NCBI RefSeq assembly: GCF_050624435.1
Contig: NC_134542.1
Coordinates: 110,653,677 to 110,717,676 of the forward strand
Source: Tenrec ecaudatus
Lineage: Eukaryota; Chordata; Mammalia; Afrosoricida; Tenrecidae
Direction: 5' to 3'
Length of the DNA stretch: 64,000 bases
Shown here: piece after piece, positions 1 through 11,740 of the stretch
Numbering within the stretch: position 1 is the first letter of the stretch
Layout: each line of letters opens with the position of its first letter
Notes under the pieces: model-generated
Seen by the model: only the letters and a program-made list of their open reading frames with translations
Database searches by the model: none
What the model was told of the DNA's origin: nothing
Program-made: the position numbers and the translations under genes

Positions 1-39
1 GCCAGGGTGGAGCCGGTCCCTAAGGTACTGAAGTGGTCA

Positions 40-125
40 ACGAAGCAGACTGCCTCATCCTTCCCCCTTGAGCTGCCTCTGGGTTTGAAGCACTTTGCAT
101 CCTGTGGGTCGCACTAAATGCTTAG
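40..125 (-). mobile_element. AfroSINE fragment
   Basis: Seen: an internal block running from GAAGCAGACTGCC through a decayed box-B-like stretch to GTGGGTCGCACTAAATGC, matching the minus-strand form of the tRNA-derived SINE repeated across the window. Both ends are lost. Old and diverged. Confidence 0.5.
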
Positions 126-479
126 CTTCAAAATGGCCGTGAAATGAAGTTGCATTTGTTTGCTTGTTTCTTTTTTTTTTTTTTAACAATAGTGGACATT
201 TTGAGTTAGGCATCCTATCCCTTGTACAAGATAGGAACAACCAGCTATTTTAACTTTGTTCATTAATGAGTTACAACTGATCTCTTCTCCACACGATTGG
301 CCTTAATTAGATAGGAGACCATATGCCTGGGGGTCTTGCCCGCCTCAAGAGACACTCCCGAAGGCAATAATGAATACCAAATGTGTCCCCCTTCTGTCTC
401 AAGTTTATAGCTATAAATGAAATCCACTTTCTCGAGATCTTTTTTCTACTAGCTATAGTCTAGTAGAAATCTTTCTTTT
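126..479. other. Unassigned, with poly-T and a small hairpin
   Basis: No gene or clear repeat seen. It holds a T-run at 171-184 and a 7-bp stem (CTACTAG at 447-453 with CTAGTAG at 460-466). The hairpin has no terminator meaning in this vertebrate context. Confidence 0.5.
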
Positions 480-1028
480 AAATCATTTTATTGGGGCTCA
501 TACCACTCTTACACAATCCATACAAACATCAATTGTGTAAAGCACACTTGTATATTCATTGCCCACATCATTCTCAAAACATTTGCTTCCCACTTGGCCT
601 CTTGGAATCAGGTCCTCATTTTTCATTGATTTCCCATTCCTCTCTGCTTCCCCCTCCCTCATGAACCCTTGATAATTTATAAATTATAATTATTTTATAT
701 CTTACACTGCTTGATGTCTCCCTTCACCCACTTATCTGTTGTCCATCCCCCAGGGAGGAGGTTATATGTAGATCCTTGTAATTGGTTCCCCCCCTTCTAT
801 CCCCCCCTTCCCTCCTCCCTCCTGGTATCACCACTCTCCCCACTGGTCCTGAGGGCATCATCCACCCTGGATTCCCTGTGTTTCCAGTTCCTATCTGCAC
901 CACTGAACATCCTCTGTCTAGGCAGGTTTGTTAGGTAGAATTGGGATCATGATAGTGGGGTCGGGGTGGGGAGGAAGCATTTAAGAACTAGAGGAAAGTT
1001 GTGTGTTTCATGATGCTACCCCACTGAT
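480..1028 (-). mobile_element. LINE 3' UTR copy (AATAAAATGATTT family)
   Basis: Seen: the left edge reads AAATCATTTTATTGGGG, the reverse complement of a poly(A)-signal end. It is followed by the family landmarks: TGTAAAGCACA near 535, GATAATTTATAAATTAT near 670, a GGGAGGAGGTTATATG block near 753 and GTAGAATTGGGATCATGATAG near 935. The same order recurs at 58439 and 60948. Known/inferred: the 3'-anchored, 5'-truncated pattern is that of a LINE 3' UTR, probably an afrotherian L1 lineage. The short open frame at 711-938 lies inside this repeat and is not a gene. Confidence 0.75.
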
Positions 1029-1512
1029 CTTATACTTGCTTAATTCTTTCGGTTTGTCTCACTCACTATCTCACAGCCACCCTCACAAAGATCACAAGCC
1101 ACTGACTTTCTATCTCAGGTGCTACTGCTATGCAGCTCAATTTAAGAGTAATTTCTAAGGAAGGAAAAGAGGGGTGGGGGTGGGGCGGAGCATCCAAGTG
1201 AGAATTTCTGATGATACCTCACTTAACAGACCGCTTTGGACTCATGTTACTTTTCTTAATTAAAAACAACTAATTTAAAAATGAAATCCTTAGAAAATCA
1301 AAATAAAATAAATGAGATAATGTAATATTTAGTTACTTGGCATAACCAGGCAGTAGAAAATATAGAAAATACATCGAGCAATATTAAAACGTTGTGACGT
1401 GCTTGTACATCTTGGTGCGAAAAGGATAAGAATGGAAATAAAACAAAAGCCCAAAGTTAATGGTTTTCAGTAACTGCACATCTTTGGAAGCAGTATGGAG
1501 GGACTTCCCAAA
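1029..1512. other. Unassigned AT-rich DNA
   Basis: No gene or clear repeat recognised. Contains GGGGTGGGGGTGGGGCGG near 1170 and A-rich sequence. Confidence 0.4.
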
Positions 1513-3005
1513 GGTCGTTATTGTGAGGTACCACCGAGTCAGTTCCGACCCAGAGTGGCCCTCTGCCCAACAGAACACAACACTACCCAGTCCTGTGGCA
1601 TGCTCACCATGGTCCCTGGGTTTCAGCCCAGGGTTAAAACCACCATGTCAGTCCATCTTGTTGAAAGCTCCTCTCTTTCACTGCCCCTCGACCAAGCACA
1701 GTGTTCTTCTCCAAGGATAGGTCCCTCTGGACAACATGTCCCAAGTATGTAAGACAAAGTCTCGTCACCCATGCTTCGAAGAAACGCTCCAGCCGTACTG
1801 TTCACAGACTGACTGGTGTGTCCTTTTCACGGCTCAGGATACTTTCAATAGGCTGCCTCAACACCACAAACAACACACATAGGTTCCTTTTTGTACGTCC
1901 TTGTTCGACATTGAACATAACATTGTTTAGATCAGGGGCACTCCAGTCCTCAACACTGTAAGGATGACTTGTGCAGCTGATTAACCCAATCCAACTTGGC
2001 TTTTCATCTCTTGACTATGGTTTCCATGAGCATTGATTGCGGATACAAGCAAGGCAAAATCCTTTGCAGCGCCAGTCTTTTCTCGTGTCCTGATGTCACT
2101 TATTGATTCAGTTGTCAGGCTTCTACTCTTCTTTACATTGAATTGGAATCGACACTGGAGGCTTCAATCCTTGATTCTCTCAGCAGCAGCTACAAGTCCT
2201 CTTTAACTTCAGCAAGGCTGTGTTTGTGCATAATGCAAGCTGTTATTAGCCGTTTCTCTAATCCTGATGCTGAATTCTTCATATTATCCAGCTTTTCTGA
2301 GGAGTGGCTCAGCAGACAAATTGAAAATATGGTCCAAGGATACAACTCTGATGAGGCACACCGTTCTGGATTTTAAAGCACGCACCCTTCCCTTGTTCTG
2401 TTTGCACACCTGCCTCTTGATCCGTGCACAAGTTCTGAATAAGCACAATTAGGCGCCCTGGAATTCCAATGCTTCTCAAGGTCATCACTATTTTTTTATG
2501 ACCCACACAGTCAGGTGCCTTGGCAGAGTCAATGAAACCAAAGGAAACAACTGTATGGTATTCTCTGCTTTCAGCCACGACCCACCTGAAATGAGCAATG
2601 CTATTCCGTGGTCCATGTACTCTTTTCAGTCCAGCCCGAACCTCTGGCATCTCCCTGTCAAGGTAATGCTGCCACTTTTGCTGCATGATCTTCTGCAAAA
2701 GTTTACTTGCATGTGTTATTCATGATATCTTTCTGTAATTTGAGCATTCTGTTGGGTCATCTTTCTGTGGAATGAGTACAAATAAGAATCTCTTCCACTC
2801 ATTTGGTCAAGTCGCTGCCTTCCAATTTCCTAACACAGACTAGTAATTGCTTCCAGTGCTTTCTCAGCTTGTTGAAACATTTCAATTGGGCGTAACATCA
2901 ATTCCTAAAGCATTTGTTTGGCTAATGTCTTCAGTGCAGCTAGAAATCCTTTAGTACCAAAATCCCATTAGCTTTGAAATAGCTTTCTGAAGGCCCCTTA
3001 TCTGT
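1513..3005 (-). mobile_element. RTE/BovB-type LINE, 3' part of ORF (decayed)
   Basis: Seen on the minus strand: the copy runs from the reverse-transcriptase N-side (about 3000) to the 3' end at about 1513, where CCGAGTCAGTTCCGAC is the reverse of the RTE 3' terminus. An open frame at 2698-2309 carries RT-like blocks: YLDREMPEVRAG, FIDSAKAPDCVGHKK (motif A region, Asp kept) and SCILGPY. The YADD box has decayed to YAQT near 2250. Several stops and frameshifts break it. The endonuclease half is absent, so this is a 5'-truncated dead copy. Confidence 0.8.
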
Positions 3006-3094
3006 GGATTTGTGGATAAACCTAATGCAAATGATTTCGCTATCATTGAGGCCCTATATTTTTATAGTAGAAAACTAAACAATCTTCCTAATGG
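3006..3094. other. Unassigned AT-rich spacer
   Basis: Short stretch between an RTE copy and a possible LTR. Nothing recognised. Confidence 0.4.
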
Positions 3095-3600
3095 GTCCAG
3101 CTGTGTAAACGGCACCTGACCATTGAGAGCGTCTCTTTCCCATGATTCTCTCCACCCCCACATCTTCCTGCACGCCAAAGACCTCCCTTGCCTGTGGGTC
3201 AGAGATGTCCCCTCCCCCCCCCCCCAATCTCATCCAAACTCGCCTATCAGGAGCATCCAGGCTGCTTTCCCAAACCTAGGTTTTACTCACTGCCCGAGGG
3301 TATATTAGGGCGGGGACTGCTTTCTCCAGCTCTCTTGGGCTCTCTTGCTTCAGACTGTTCTCTGCTGTTTCTCTCCACTCAGCTTCACCATTTTCTCTGC
3401 TTCTCCACCTGGCCTCTGGGCTCTCCCTTCTCTTTGTTTCTCCGCTCCCTCACCTCTGGAGAAGCCCCAGCAGGTTCATAGTAAAGCTTGTTAAGTCGGT
3501 AATTGCGTTCCATTCCAGTCTTAATTTTCTATCACTTGGATATAAAAAAAAGCCTCTTTTCCTCATTTAAAAAGCCCAGACTCAAGAATCTGTCCTCTCG
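3095..3600 (+). mobile_element. Possible ERV LTR remnant
   Basis: Seen: an LTR-like order of a TATA-like GGTATATTAGGG at about 3298, a C/T-rich leader with CTCTTGGGCTCTCTTGC, then AGTAAAGCTTGTTAAGTCGG near 3480, which resembles a poly(A) signal and R/U5 start of gammaretrovirus-like LTRs. There is a C-run at 3212-3226. No duplicated flanks or internal viral genes were found. The call rests on layout alone. Confidence 0.35.
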
Positions 3601-3834
3601 TTTGCATTGTAGGTTCCACTACCTTCCTATTTAATTATTATTTTTTAACAATACCATGTTGTGAAATAATTCCATACTTTTGGTGGGAAATGAGCAGGTG
3701 AGCCCAATCCCACTTAGCCCTCTTCTCACTATGCAGCCAGGTTTGAAAATCCCCAGCCTGAGCATCACCTGCCTGAGGCGGACTCTTTTGAGGCTGACAG
3801 TCAGTCCTGCCTCACCTTCCAACCATCCTCAGCT
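3601..3834. other. Unassigned
   Basis: No recognisable feature. A 63-codon minus frame here shows no family resemblance. Confidence 0.4.
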
Positions 3835-4600
3835 CTGATACCAGCCGCACTTCCTGCTCAGCTGGATTCTATAATTCGGAATAACGTCCTCACAGAACTC
3901 ACAGGCTATGCTCATGATTATAAGGTTTGTGAAGGATGTTTAACAGGTTCCAATTCTGGTCAGATATGCTCAGTACACAGTTATTCAGTCAGGACAGTTT
4001 CTGACCTGTCATGCCTATAAAGCAGACTCTCCGTGAGCCTTAGCCTATTGGCCTGGTCTGTGCCTTGCTTAGACAATGTTATCCCACTGCACACCAGAAA
4101 CCAAAAGCACTTAGCTCCATCTCTGTGGGTCAGTAAACCCATATACCTTATAAGTGGCTGAGACACCTCACTCCACAAGCCAGTCTTCTGCCCTAGAGCA
4201 CTCAGCCTTACCTGCTTAGTGGGCTGGAGAATCCACCACTCAAACTCATTTTCTGGCTTCTGGTTTAGGTGTTTGTGCTGGTGCTTGCCTGCCAATTCTG
4301 TAGTGTCACAGCTTTCTCCTGGCTCAAGCAGGTTCACTGCCCAGGGATCCCAGGGCTCCAAAGGAGCCCCCCTCTGGCCGGCTCCCCGGTTCTGCTTTCA
4401 TTTGGGTAATAAGAGCTACTTCCCTTCCTGCTTCTGAGATGGTGATTTTGTACCTAGGCAGATGGCTCTCACAATGAACAGTCACTCACAGCTGACTCAT
4501 AATCCAATCAGTATCTCCCCCCACCTTTGTCCATACACCACTAGGAAAACAAAGGTGGTTTGTTGGGAGTAACCAGATCTGTGACTAGAAGAGCCGTATT
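3835..4600. mobile_element. Possible LTR-like (MaLR/ERVL-style) repeat
   Basis: Seen: a block containing CTCACAGAACTCACAGG, then CTCATGATTATAAGG near 3910. A diverged version of this layout appears at 54780-55410 (GAACTCATGG, then GAGGTTACAATTATGAGG). Such antisense 'aactcacagg...cttatgattat' blocks occur in mammalian LTR repeats, but I cannot name the family or fix the ends. The 126-codon minus frame at 3981-4361 shows no domain. Confidence 0.3.
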
Positions 4601-6304
4601 AAATAATTCACTGCAATATGTACATGCAGTAGACGAAGATCTCAACCATAAGAAGCATCCTATAAAATGGATTCATGGCCTAAATAGTCGAGGAGAAAAC
4701 TTTGCGTTAGTAAGAATATAACGTACAAGGTGCTGCAATGCATCAAATTTGGTTATATCCATGCATTGATAATGCTATTTAAAGACAGAAAGGTAATCAT
4801 ATATACTGTTCATATATAGTTCCTGTGAGGTGCCAATGTCAATTCAATTGGCACTCATTATGACACGATGTGACAACACAGACACAGAGGACATCAGGGA
4901 ACCATCTCCTTATTTTTAAAACTAATGCAGGACAAATTTCAAGCATCATTATAGAAAAATCTCAGTTAATAAATGAAGAAAGGCTGATCCAATTGGAGTA
5001 TGAAAACTTTGAGCCCTTAATTGGTTAATGCATACAGGGAATGATCACCAGTCATATAAAGAGGAGCAAACACATAATAGCAGTCTCCTGAATAAAATAC
5101 AGACACCTTCTTTGCGATGTTTTACCAAATCTGATAAAACCTCTAGATGTAGCATGAAATTCCAGTGTCAGAGGAGTCTGCTAGATGATGGCGCTGGGAG
5201 ACAATCAGTACAGGGTAGCAAGTGGGAAAACCATAAGGGCCAACAACTGAATTCCTGGGAGAGAGGCAGTGAGAGAGAGAAGCTACTTACAACAATGATT
5301 TCCTTTTTAAAATCCCAACACCCAGGTTACCTTTTATACCACATACCAATTAAATTCTCAATTTAACTCCAAATTCTAAAGTTTTAGAGAAAGAAGCCTA
5401 CATGGTTACAGATTTCCAGTTGACCTCAATGTGCAACAAGACTGGGGCAATGCTTACACGCAGATTAACACAAGATTTAAGAGGCTTATGGAGCAATGGC
5501 TAATGTCTGGACCTTATTGAAACAAATCAACACGATGGGGAAAAACAAGCATGACATCACTGGTAATATTTGAACACTGGATTAAAAAATATAATGACAT
5601 TATCTGTTTTCAAAATATAGCATTTGACTAATTTTTCCTTATAACTTAATTTTAATGTTGAAAATATATAGCAGAACACATTAATGCAATCATTTCTACA
5701 TGAAAAATGTAATGATGGATTGCATTCTTTGATTAGGCAGCTTCACCTTTCCCCCACTGGGGGGGAACTTCCCTTCATTAACATAAACTCCCGTCTAATT
5801 TTCCAAATTGTTCTTTCAGTGTGATCCGATAGAGATACTTCTTAAAGTACATAGAGCTCAAGGCAACCTTTTAAAAAAAACAAAACAACCAATCAATTTA
5901 GAAATAAAGAAATTTACAGATTAAGGAACATATTCTTTTTTCCTGAGGAGCTAAACCTTTTACCATATCTCTTGAAAGCCATTTTACTTGTCCTCTGTTA
6001 TCTAAGACACCACTTTACAAGCCTGGAGTAGGAGTAGTGAGAATCTGGCCATGGCTTTGATGGCAAATGTTCACTTGTGTTATAGAAGTCCTGTATCCAT
6101 ACCAGTGTTCTTGAAAAAACGATAAGCAGCACGCTAGCGTGCACATAAGGTAGAACATGAGAACCTGTGTGGTTTTGACCTCCCTGCATTTCAAAGAGTT
6201 CCCACAATATCCACTCATGGCCAACAGAATTTAACATAGGCCTGTAGATTATATTTGAAAAAAGCCCGTATGTATTTCATACACAGAGACACCTACACAA
6301 ATAC
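4601..6304. other. Unassigned AT-rich DNA
   Basis: No repeat or gene recognised. A 112-codon plus frame at 5028-5366 is low-complexity and hydrophilic without a motif I know. Possible unique sequence. Confidence 0.4.
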
Positions 6305-6372
6305 GGGGTTTCAAAAAGTTGATGGGGAAAAATCCATCATCTTTTAAATCTATCTTCCTTGAACTTTTTGAA
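6305..6372. mobile_element. Short palindromic MITE
   Basis: Seen: inverted ends TTTCAAAAAGTTGATGG and CCTTGAACTTTTTGAA flank a centre containing ATCTTTTAAAT. The element at 7713-7789 shares these ends and the AT-rich centre. Such short palindromes are typical non-autonomous derivatives of mariner-type transposons. Confidence 0.6.
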
Positions 6373-6379
6373 TCTATAG

Positions 6380-6590
6380 GAGTAGTTATTGTTGTGAGTG
6401 TCCTTGATCGATTTCACCTCATAGGAATCTCATGTGACAGAGTAGAGCTGCCCTGTAGGGTTTCCTCCCTGTCAGCCCTCTGGAAGCAGATTGCAGGCCT
6501 GGCGCCTCTGGAGAGACTGGGAGGGTTCAAGCATGTACACCCCACCACCACCCCACCTACTCAAGAGTGTCCCCTATCATTTGATCTCTA
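6380..6590 (-). mobile_element. AfroSINE copy
   Basis: Seen in minus orientation: a decayed SINE tail block, then GACAGAGTAGAGCTGCCC and TGTAGGGTTTCC, then GGAAGCAGATTGCAGGC. The 5' head near 6560 is badly diverged. Confidence 0.65.
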
Positions 6591-7712
6591 AACATCTCAG
6601 TATGTATTAAAATACCTTAAAACTAGCCAAATGTGGGAAATGCAGAAGGTGTTTTCAAATTCTCATGGATTCTATCCTGTGCACAGCTGTGGAAGAAGGG
6701 GAAGCTGGATGATGGATGACCCCCTGACACTACTGCCCTGAGATAATCTAGAAACCTTAAAAATATCTCCTGAAGTCATCTTAAAACCAAAGAACAGATC
6801 TGACAAAAATAATAAAGATAATCTCTAAGCATCTATAAGAATTGAATAAGACAATTAGCAAGTTTTAGGTATTGGGCACTTCATAGTAATATGCTCAATG
6901 GGGAATTACATGGACATTTCAGCCAAATGGAGGATTCCAATTTATTTCCAGGTTCAACAAATTCCAAAAGATATCTCATTATAAACCGCATCTCTAGAGA
7001 CAATATAAGACATAGAACGAGAGAACTAAAAGATACCCCACCCAAAACCCCACAATTGACTTCTTTTTATACTCATTTCCATGCAGCCTATCGCATTCGC
7101 TTCCACCACCTAGTGGTTTATGAAACTGCCTCTCCTGATCTCACAGTTCCTCTGGGTCAGATTCCTGGGCAGTGCTGAGTGGATGTCCTAGGTGCTTAGT
7201 GCTGCGACAGCAGAAATACTACAAATGCTTGGAGGCTAAAACACAAGTCTGCATCATCTCAGCCCTGCGGATTTCTTCTTCGTAAGTAGTCCCAGGCCAT
7301 CTTTGCTCCTTGCTGATGAGGGATCTTCAAATTGCCTCAGCTTTCCCTGTACAAAAGTAGCTTTGTGCCTAAGAAGTGATTTTTATAACTCAAAAGAGAT
7401 TAGGTCAAGAACCCATCCTCTGGATGTTAACTAATTAACAAAGCAAAAGAAATCCCCCCACCCCAAACAGGTACAAAGGTAAAAATCAGCTTTCAAACTC
7501 ATTGTCTTTGTTTCCAATCAAACTCACAGGGTCCATTATATGAGATAAAGCAGAACTCCTCCATAGAGTTTCCAGCACTGTAAAACTTTAGAGTAACCAA
7601 CAGCCTCCTCTTTCTCCCAAGGAACTTCTAATGTATTTAAACCAGCAGCCTTGCAGTAAACAGGGCAATGTTTCATCCAAACAAGCAACAACTAAAAGGA
7701 TTCCAACTCACT
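6591..7712. other. Unassigned, possible old repeat at 7040-7300
   Basis: No gene. Around 7180-7260 the order 'gctgcgacagcagaaatactacaaa...ggaggctaaaacacaag' resembles mammalian LTR/LINE relics carrying 'taccacaaactggg...ggaggctggaag', but it is too diverged to assign. The 95-codon frame at 6891-7178 overlaps this and is not supported. Confidence 0.35.
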
Positions 7713-7789
7713 TGAGAGGCTTCAAAAAGTTTGTGAAAAAGTGTAATTAAAAGATAATTAAAATTTTCACAGTTTTTGAAGCCCCCTCA
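7713..7789. mobile_element. Short palindromic MITE (second copy)
   Basis: Seen: a 77-bp near-palindrome starting TGAGAGGCTTCAAAAAG and ending AGTTTTTGAAGCCCCCTCA, with AATTAAAAGATAATTAAAA in the centre. Same family as 6305-6372 but better preserved. Flanking TA dinucleotides are not clear. Confidence 0.65.
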
Positions 7790-8105
7790 TTATTTGCAGG
7801 GTGGGGGCTTGAAGGTGGTAATACTTCTTAGTCCACCAGCGCTGTCAGAACCTTCCAACGCAGCATGCATGATGCTGTCAGGGCTGCATTCCAGGGGGTT
7901 CTCTGGGCTCTGAAAGGCTGACAGCAGGTCTAGTGGCCCCCTCCCCCTCACAACTTCCTTCTTCAAAGACAGAAGAGTCATCCTTCAGTATGCCAGAAGG
8001 GAGCCTTCTATAACCTGGCATAATCATGACCCTGGCTGTCCAATAACCTTCACTAGAAAGTGTGACCCAGTCAGGGTTCTATTACATCCACAAATTATAC
8101 GGAGT
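7790..8105. other. Unassigned
   Basis: Moderately GC-richer sequence with no recognised repeat or coding signal. Confidence 0.4.
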
Positions 8106-8305
8106 ATATACACTTGGAACAAAGGTTAGCATGCTTGACTGCTGAGTTAGTTTGTACTTCAGCCCATCTAGGGGCACCTCAGAACAAATGCCTGGTGACC
8201 TGCCTCTGAAGAGATTACTATATGCCAAGAAAGCTACATGCCACGATTCTACTCCATTGTACAGGTGGCCACTAGAAGTTAGGATCAATTCAGCTGTAGT
8301 AGAAT
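8106..8305 (+). mobile_element. AfroSINE copy (long-body subtype)
   Basis: Seen: GTTAGCATGCTTGACTGCTG, then CCCATCTAGGGGCACCTC, GCCTGGTGACCTGCCTCTG, and a tail block TTAGGATCAATTCAGCTG corresponding to the SINE 3' region. The middle section differs from the common AfroSINE form, suggesting a distinct subfamily also seen at 11645-11740. Confidence 0.65.
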
Positions 8306-8404
8306 TTGAATTGTTTAACAATCAATTTTCAAAATCATTTCCCCACCAAAACCTTCTTAAAATGAGTTAATAATTTTATTTTCTGTGAACTTCTACTTGG
8401 AGAG

Positions 8405-8570
8405 GATCGCTGGTGGCTGACCATCGGCTACTAACAGAAAGGGTTGGTGGTTTAAACCTAGCAGATAGTCCGTGTGAGAAAGATGTAGCAGTGCTCGTCA
8501 ATAGAGATGGCAGCCTGGGAAAGGCTAGGTGGCAATTTTACCAGTGCGAAGTCCAGTCCTGATTGTAGTC
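8405..8570 (+). mobile_element. AfroSINE copy
   Basis: Seen: GGCTACTAACAGAAAGG (head, tRNA-like) followed by GGTTGGTGGTTTAAACC (box-B region), GAGAAAGATGTAGCAGT and GGCAGCCTGGGAAAGGC. The 3' tail is lost or unrecognisable. It lies about 100 bp from another SINE in the same orientation. Confidence 0.6.
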
Positions 8571-9204
8571 ATGGCTGAACTACCCCTGAACTTTGTAAGG
8601 GGCCAGAGATAAAACCCTCTCACAAACTCAAACACAAACAGTGGCCCAGACTTAAGCCAAAGTTATTATTAAAGCATAGGTCACTTAAAAAAAGTTGGGA
8701 AGGACATCTTGAACATAGGTAAGATACACAGCACCCCAGACAATCCAAAGCAGGTCCTCCTAGTGATCTTCGGAGGACGTTATCCATGATGATCTGGGTT
8801 TTAAAGGACACTTCTGGCATGGAGGGGCTACAGGTCCACAGAGGATCACACAGCTCCCTTATCAGTAGCTCAGTTTGTCGTTGGCCTTTGCATAGTTTCT
8901 TTGAGACCTAGCTTGGCTTTGGCTACGGGTTGGTATGTTTCATATTGAGCTCAAGCCACAGGGCTCTGAAGGACGCTCGGGGCATTCACTAGGGCCTGGC
9001 CTGAAGGTTAAAATGTTTACCAGACCTGCTCTCATAGGGTCCTTGGTCATTCCCAGAGCAGGCAGGAAAGGCTGTCGCTGTCAATGGAGGTCCGCAGGGT
9101 CACTCACTAGGAGCTGGATCAACACTATGACAACAGTTTTGGTTTGGGTTTTTCTGATTTTTAATCACATTGTCTTTGAAATTAATACTTTGTTTTCTTT
9201 TCCA
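8571..9204. other. Unassigned
   Basis: No gene or repeat I can name. Moderate GC, several CTGACC/CAGGGC words, no long coding frame with a motif. Confidence 0.4.
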
Positions 9205-9606
9205 GTCTTTTCCGATAGGAACTAGAAGCACAGGGAATCCAGAACAGATGACCCCTTCAGGACCAGTGGTGAGAGTGGCGATACGGGAAGAGTGGAGGGA
9301 GGGTAGGGTAGAAAGAGGAACTGATTACAGGGATCTACATATAACCGCCTTCCTGGGTGAGGGGAGATGTCAGACAGTGTAAGATATGACAAAATAATAA
9401 TTTATAAATTATCAAGGGTTCATGAGGGAGGAGGCTCATGAGGAGGAGGAAGGGGGAAAATGAGGAGCTGATGCCAGGGGCTGAAGCGGAAAGCAAATGT
9501 TTTGAGAATGATGAGCATGACGAGTGTACAAATGTGCTTGATGCAATTGATCCATGTATGGATTGTGATAAGAATTGTATGAGACCCCAATAAAATGATT
9601 TAAAAA
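9205..9606 (+). mobile_element. LINE 3' UTR copy, plus orientation
   Basis: Seen: sense-strand landmarks in order: GATAGGAACTAGAAGCACAG near 9214, CCCTTCAGGACCAGTGGTG near 9252, TGATTACAGGGATCTACAT near 9322, TTATAAATTATCAAGGG near 9402, and the terminus ACCCCAATAAAATGATT at 9584-9600 followed by TAAAAACAAACA. About 400 bp survive. Open frames on the opposite strand (9335-9702) are antisense to it. Confidence 0.8.
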
Positions 9607-10595
9607 CAAACAGAGCCTGGTACACCAAAGATACTTGACAGCGTTGAATATGTGAATATACAAAGTATGAGTATATGGTTTCATAAAAGCATGGTTCCAC
9701 ATTTAGGTGGTTGGAAGGAGACCATGTTTTAACTCTTTCTTACAATGACTATAACACCATAATCAAATATAGAGGAGATCGAAGATCTGATATAATTTCA
9801 AACATTTAAGAAACTGTGCTTAGCACTCCTTAAGAAACTTACATATAAAGCATTTTAAATGGAAAAAAAGTTATTGTATTATATTTTATGGATTTAGTTA
9901 CTTAATGAATAAGCAATTTGTTTCTAATTCTATATGAGAACACTAACTTAATGACATCTGATTAATTCAAATTGTTTTCTTACCTGCAACACATGAGATT
10001 TTCTACTTAATGTTGAATGCAATCCTTTTTGTCTAACTTTTACCAAGCAGTAATTGAAAAATAAAAGGCATCTTATTGCCTTAATGTCTACTGCTTTGAT
10101 AGAAAAGTGAAGCATTTTTCATAGATTTTTAGCCGTGGGCCATTGAATTTCTTACTCTGAGATTTCTCTGTTCATTTTTAATTTTTAAAAGATTTGTGTT
10201 TGTCTTTCCCCCACATTTGCATAATTTGTTATCTATCATTATTGTTAAATTCTATGATTCTTATTTATGCAACATAAAGCTAAATACAAATGGAACTCAC
10301 TAAATTTCCTTATATATATTTGAATAGAGAACTGGATGTTGGTATTATCTTTCTTTAATACCACACTTTCAGTTTAGAAACAAGAAAAAAAAAGATGCTA
10401 CCCTCTCATTGAAGTAAACCTCTTAAAATTAGTATTTATGGCAGAACCATGTGTATATTACACATTTTCTCTTTGCTTTTCACTATAAATTTATAGCTTG
10501 TACTCTAGACAATGTTTGAATAATAGAGTTAATGAGGTCATTTTCAACTATCGTTAAGCTCTATAAAATATATGCATGTGAAACACTAAAATATG
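9607..10595. other. Unassigned AT-rich DNA
   Basis: No repeat recognised. An octamer-like CATTTGCATAATTTG lies near 10215. May be unique sequence. Confidence 0.4.
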
Positions 10596-10770
10596 CACTG
10601 CTGTCAAGGCCATTCTGACTCCTAGTGACCCTGCAGAGCTGGTGGAATGAGTCTGTAGGGTTTCCTGGGACATGGGTTTTTGAAGCAAGCTGCCACATCT
10701 TGCTCCTGCTGAGCAGCTACGGATTCGGGTAGCTGACCTCTCAGCTAGCAGTGAAACACTCAACCACTAA
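10596..10770 (-). mobile_element. AfroSINE copy
   Basis: Seen: minus-strand order from tail to head: CTGCTGTCAAGGCCATTCTG, GACTCCTAGTGACCCTG, GTAGGGTTTCCTGGG, GAGCAGCTACGGATTCG, then GTGAAACACTCAACCAC. Close to full length. Confidence 0.75.
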
Positions 10771-11644
10771 AATAGGGCGCTTATTTAAATGATGAGATCC
10801 TTCACCATACTCAAAATCAATCAAATATGAGACAGTCAAGTCTCTGTGGTAATTTTGTCTTTGACAAAATAATGTGAATATCTAAATAAAAATCATTAAA
10901 AAACTTACCATATACAGAAGCTACCAGACTACGGGAGGCGGGGGGGGGGTGTGTGTGTGGCATTTTTCCTCCATCGAAGTCCTCTGAGGATGTTCTCATG
11001 TGATCATCGGCCAGTGTCTTGACTTCTCAGACTTCATTGCTTGCTTACTGGGGAAACTGTTGTCTTGTGGAAATGAATGGGCTGATGACGCTGAGGGGGC
11101 AAGGATTAGAAACGCAGCAGCAGTGCAGAATAGAGTGTTAAATCAGCACCTGCCGGTGTAAACTACTGGAGTCCACAAGAAGTGACACAGCTCATTTGTT
11201 ACAATGCACAGCTATGAAAAGAACTCAACCTTTTTCCCCCCTACTTTAAAAATTTTTTTTATTCCATGGTTTCTCAAAGTTTAGCAAACAAAGTTTAGAA
11301 TCACCTGGAGAGCTGATAATACACATGTCTGACCTCTCCCATAGTGTCCAGTCAGGAGGTTTAGGATGTCTGAGAATGTACATTTTCACAAGGTCCTGGT
11401 CCAGAGTAGTGGCTCTATTTTACTGTCTGCAAGGGGGTACTAAGCAACAGCAAGGTTAACTACAGTAGGAACAAAACCCATTCCTGTTGAGGATATTCCA
11501 ATTCTTAGAGACCTAGGAGAAATACTCCACACGGTTTCAGATACTGTACGTCTTTAAGGACGCATGTAGCCTCACATGTCTCACTTGGAGTGGCTATTGA
11601 GTTTGAACCAATGACTTTGTGATTACCCTTCCAATGCTGCTAGT
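10771..11644. other. Unassigned
   Basis: No gene. A G-run followed by TG repeats sits at 10941-10958. No recognisable mobile element. Confidence 0.4.
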
Positions 11645-11740
11645 GCTTGGGTGGAGCAAACATTTAACACACTCAATTATAAACAGAAAGTTGAACTTTT
11701 GAGTCCACCCAGAGCACCTCTGAAGAAAATCCTCACTCCT
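11645..11740 (+). mobile_element. AfroSINE 5' part
   Basis: Seen: GCTTGGGTGGAGCAAAC, then AACACACTCAATTATAAAC, AAAGTTGAACTTTTGAGTCC and ACCCAGAGCACCTCTGAAG, i.e. head and box-B region of the long-body AfroSINE subtype. The 3' half is missing. Confidence 0.65.

Noticed and set aside
447-466. Hairpin followed by T-rich sequence, resembling a rho-independent terminator
   Set aside because: Vertebrate DNA; the stem is only 7 bp and there is no bacterial gene context.
5028-5366. 112-codon plus frame
   Set aside because: No motif, no supporting splice or promoter signals; AT-rich hydrophilic translation looks like chance.
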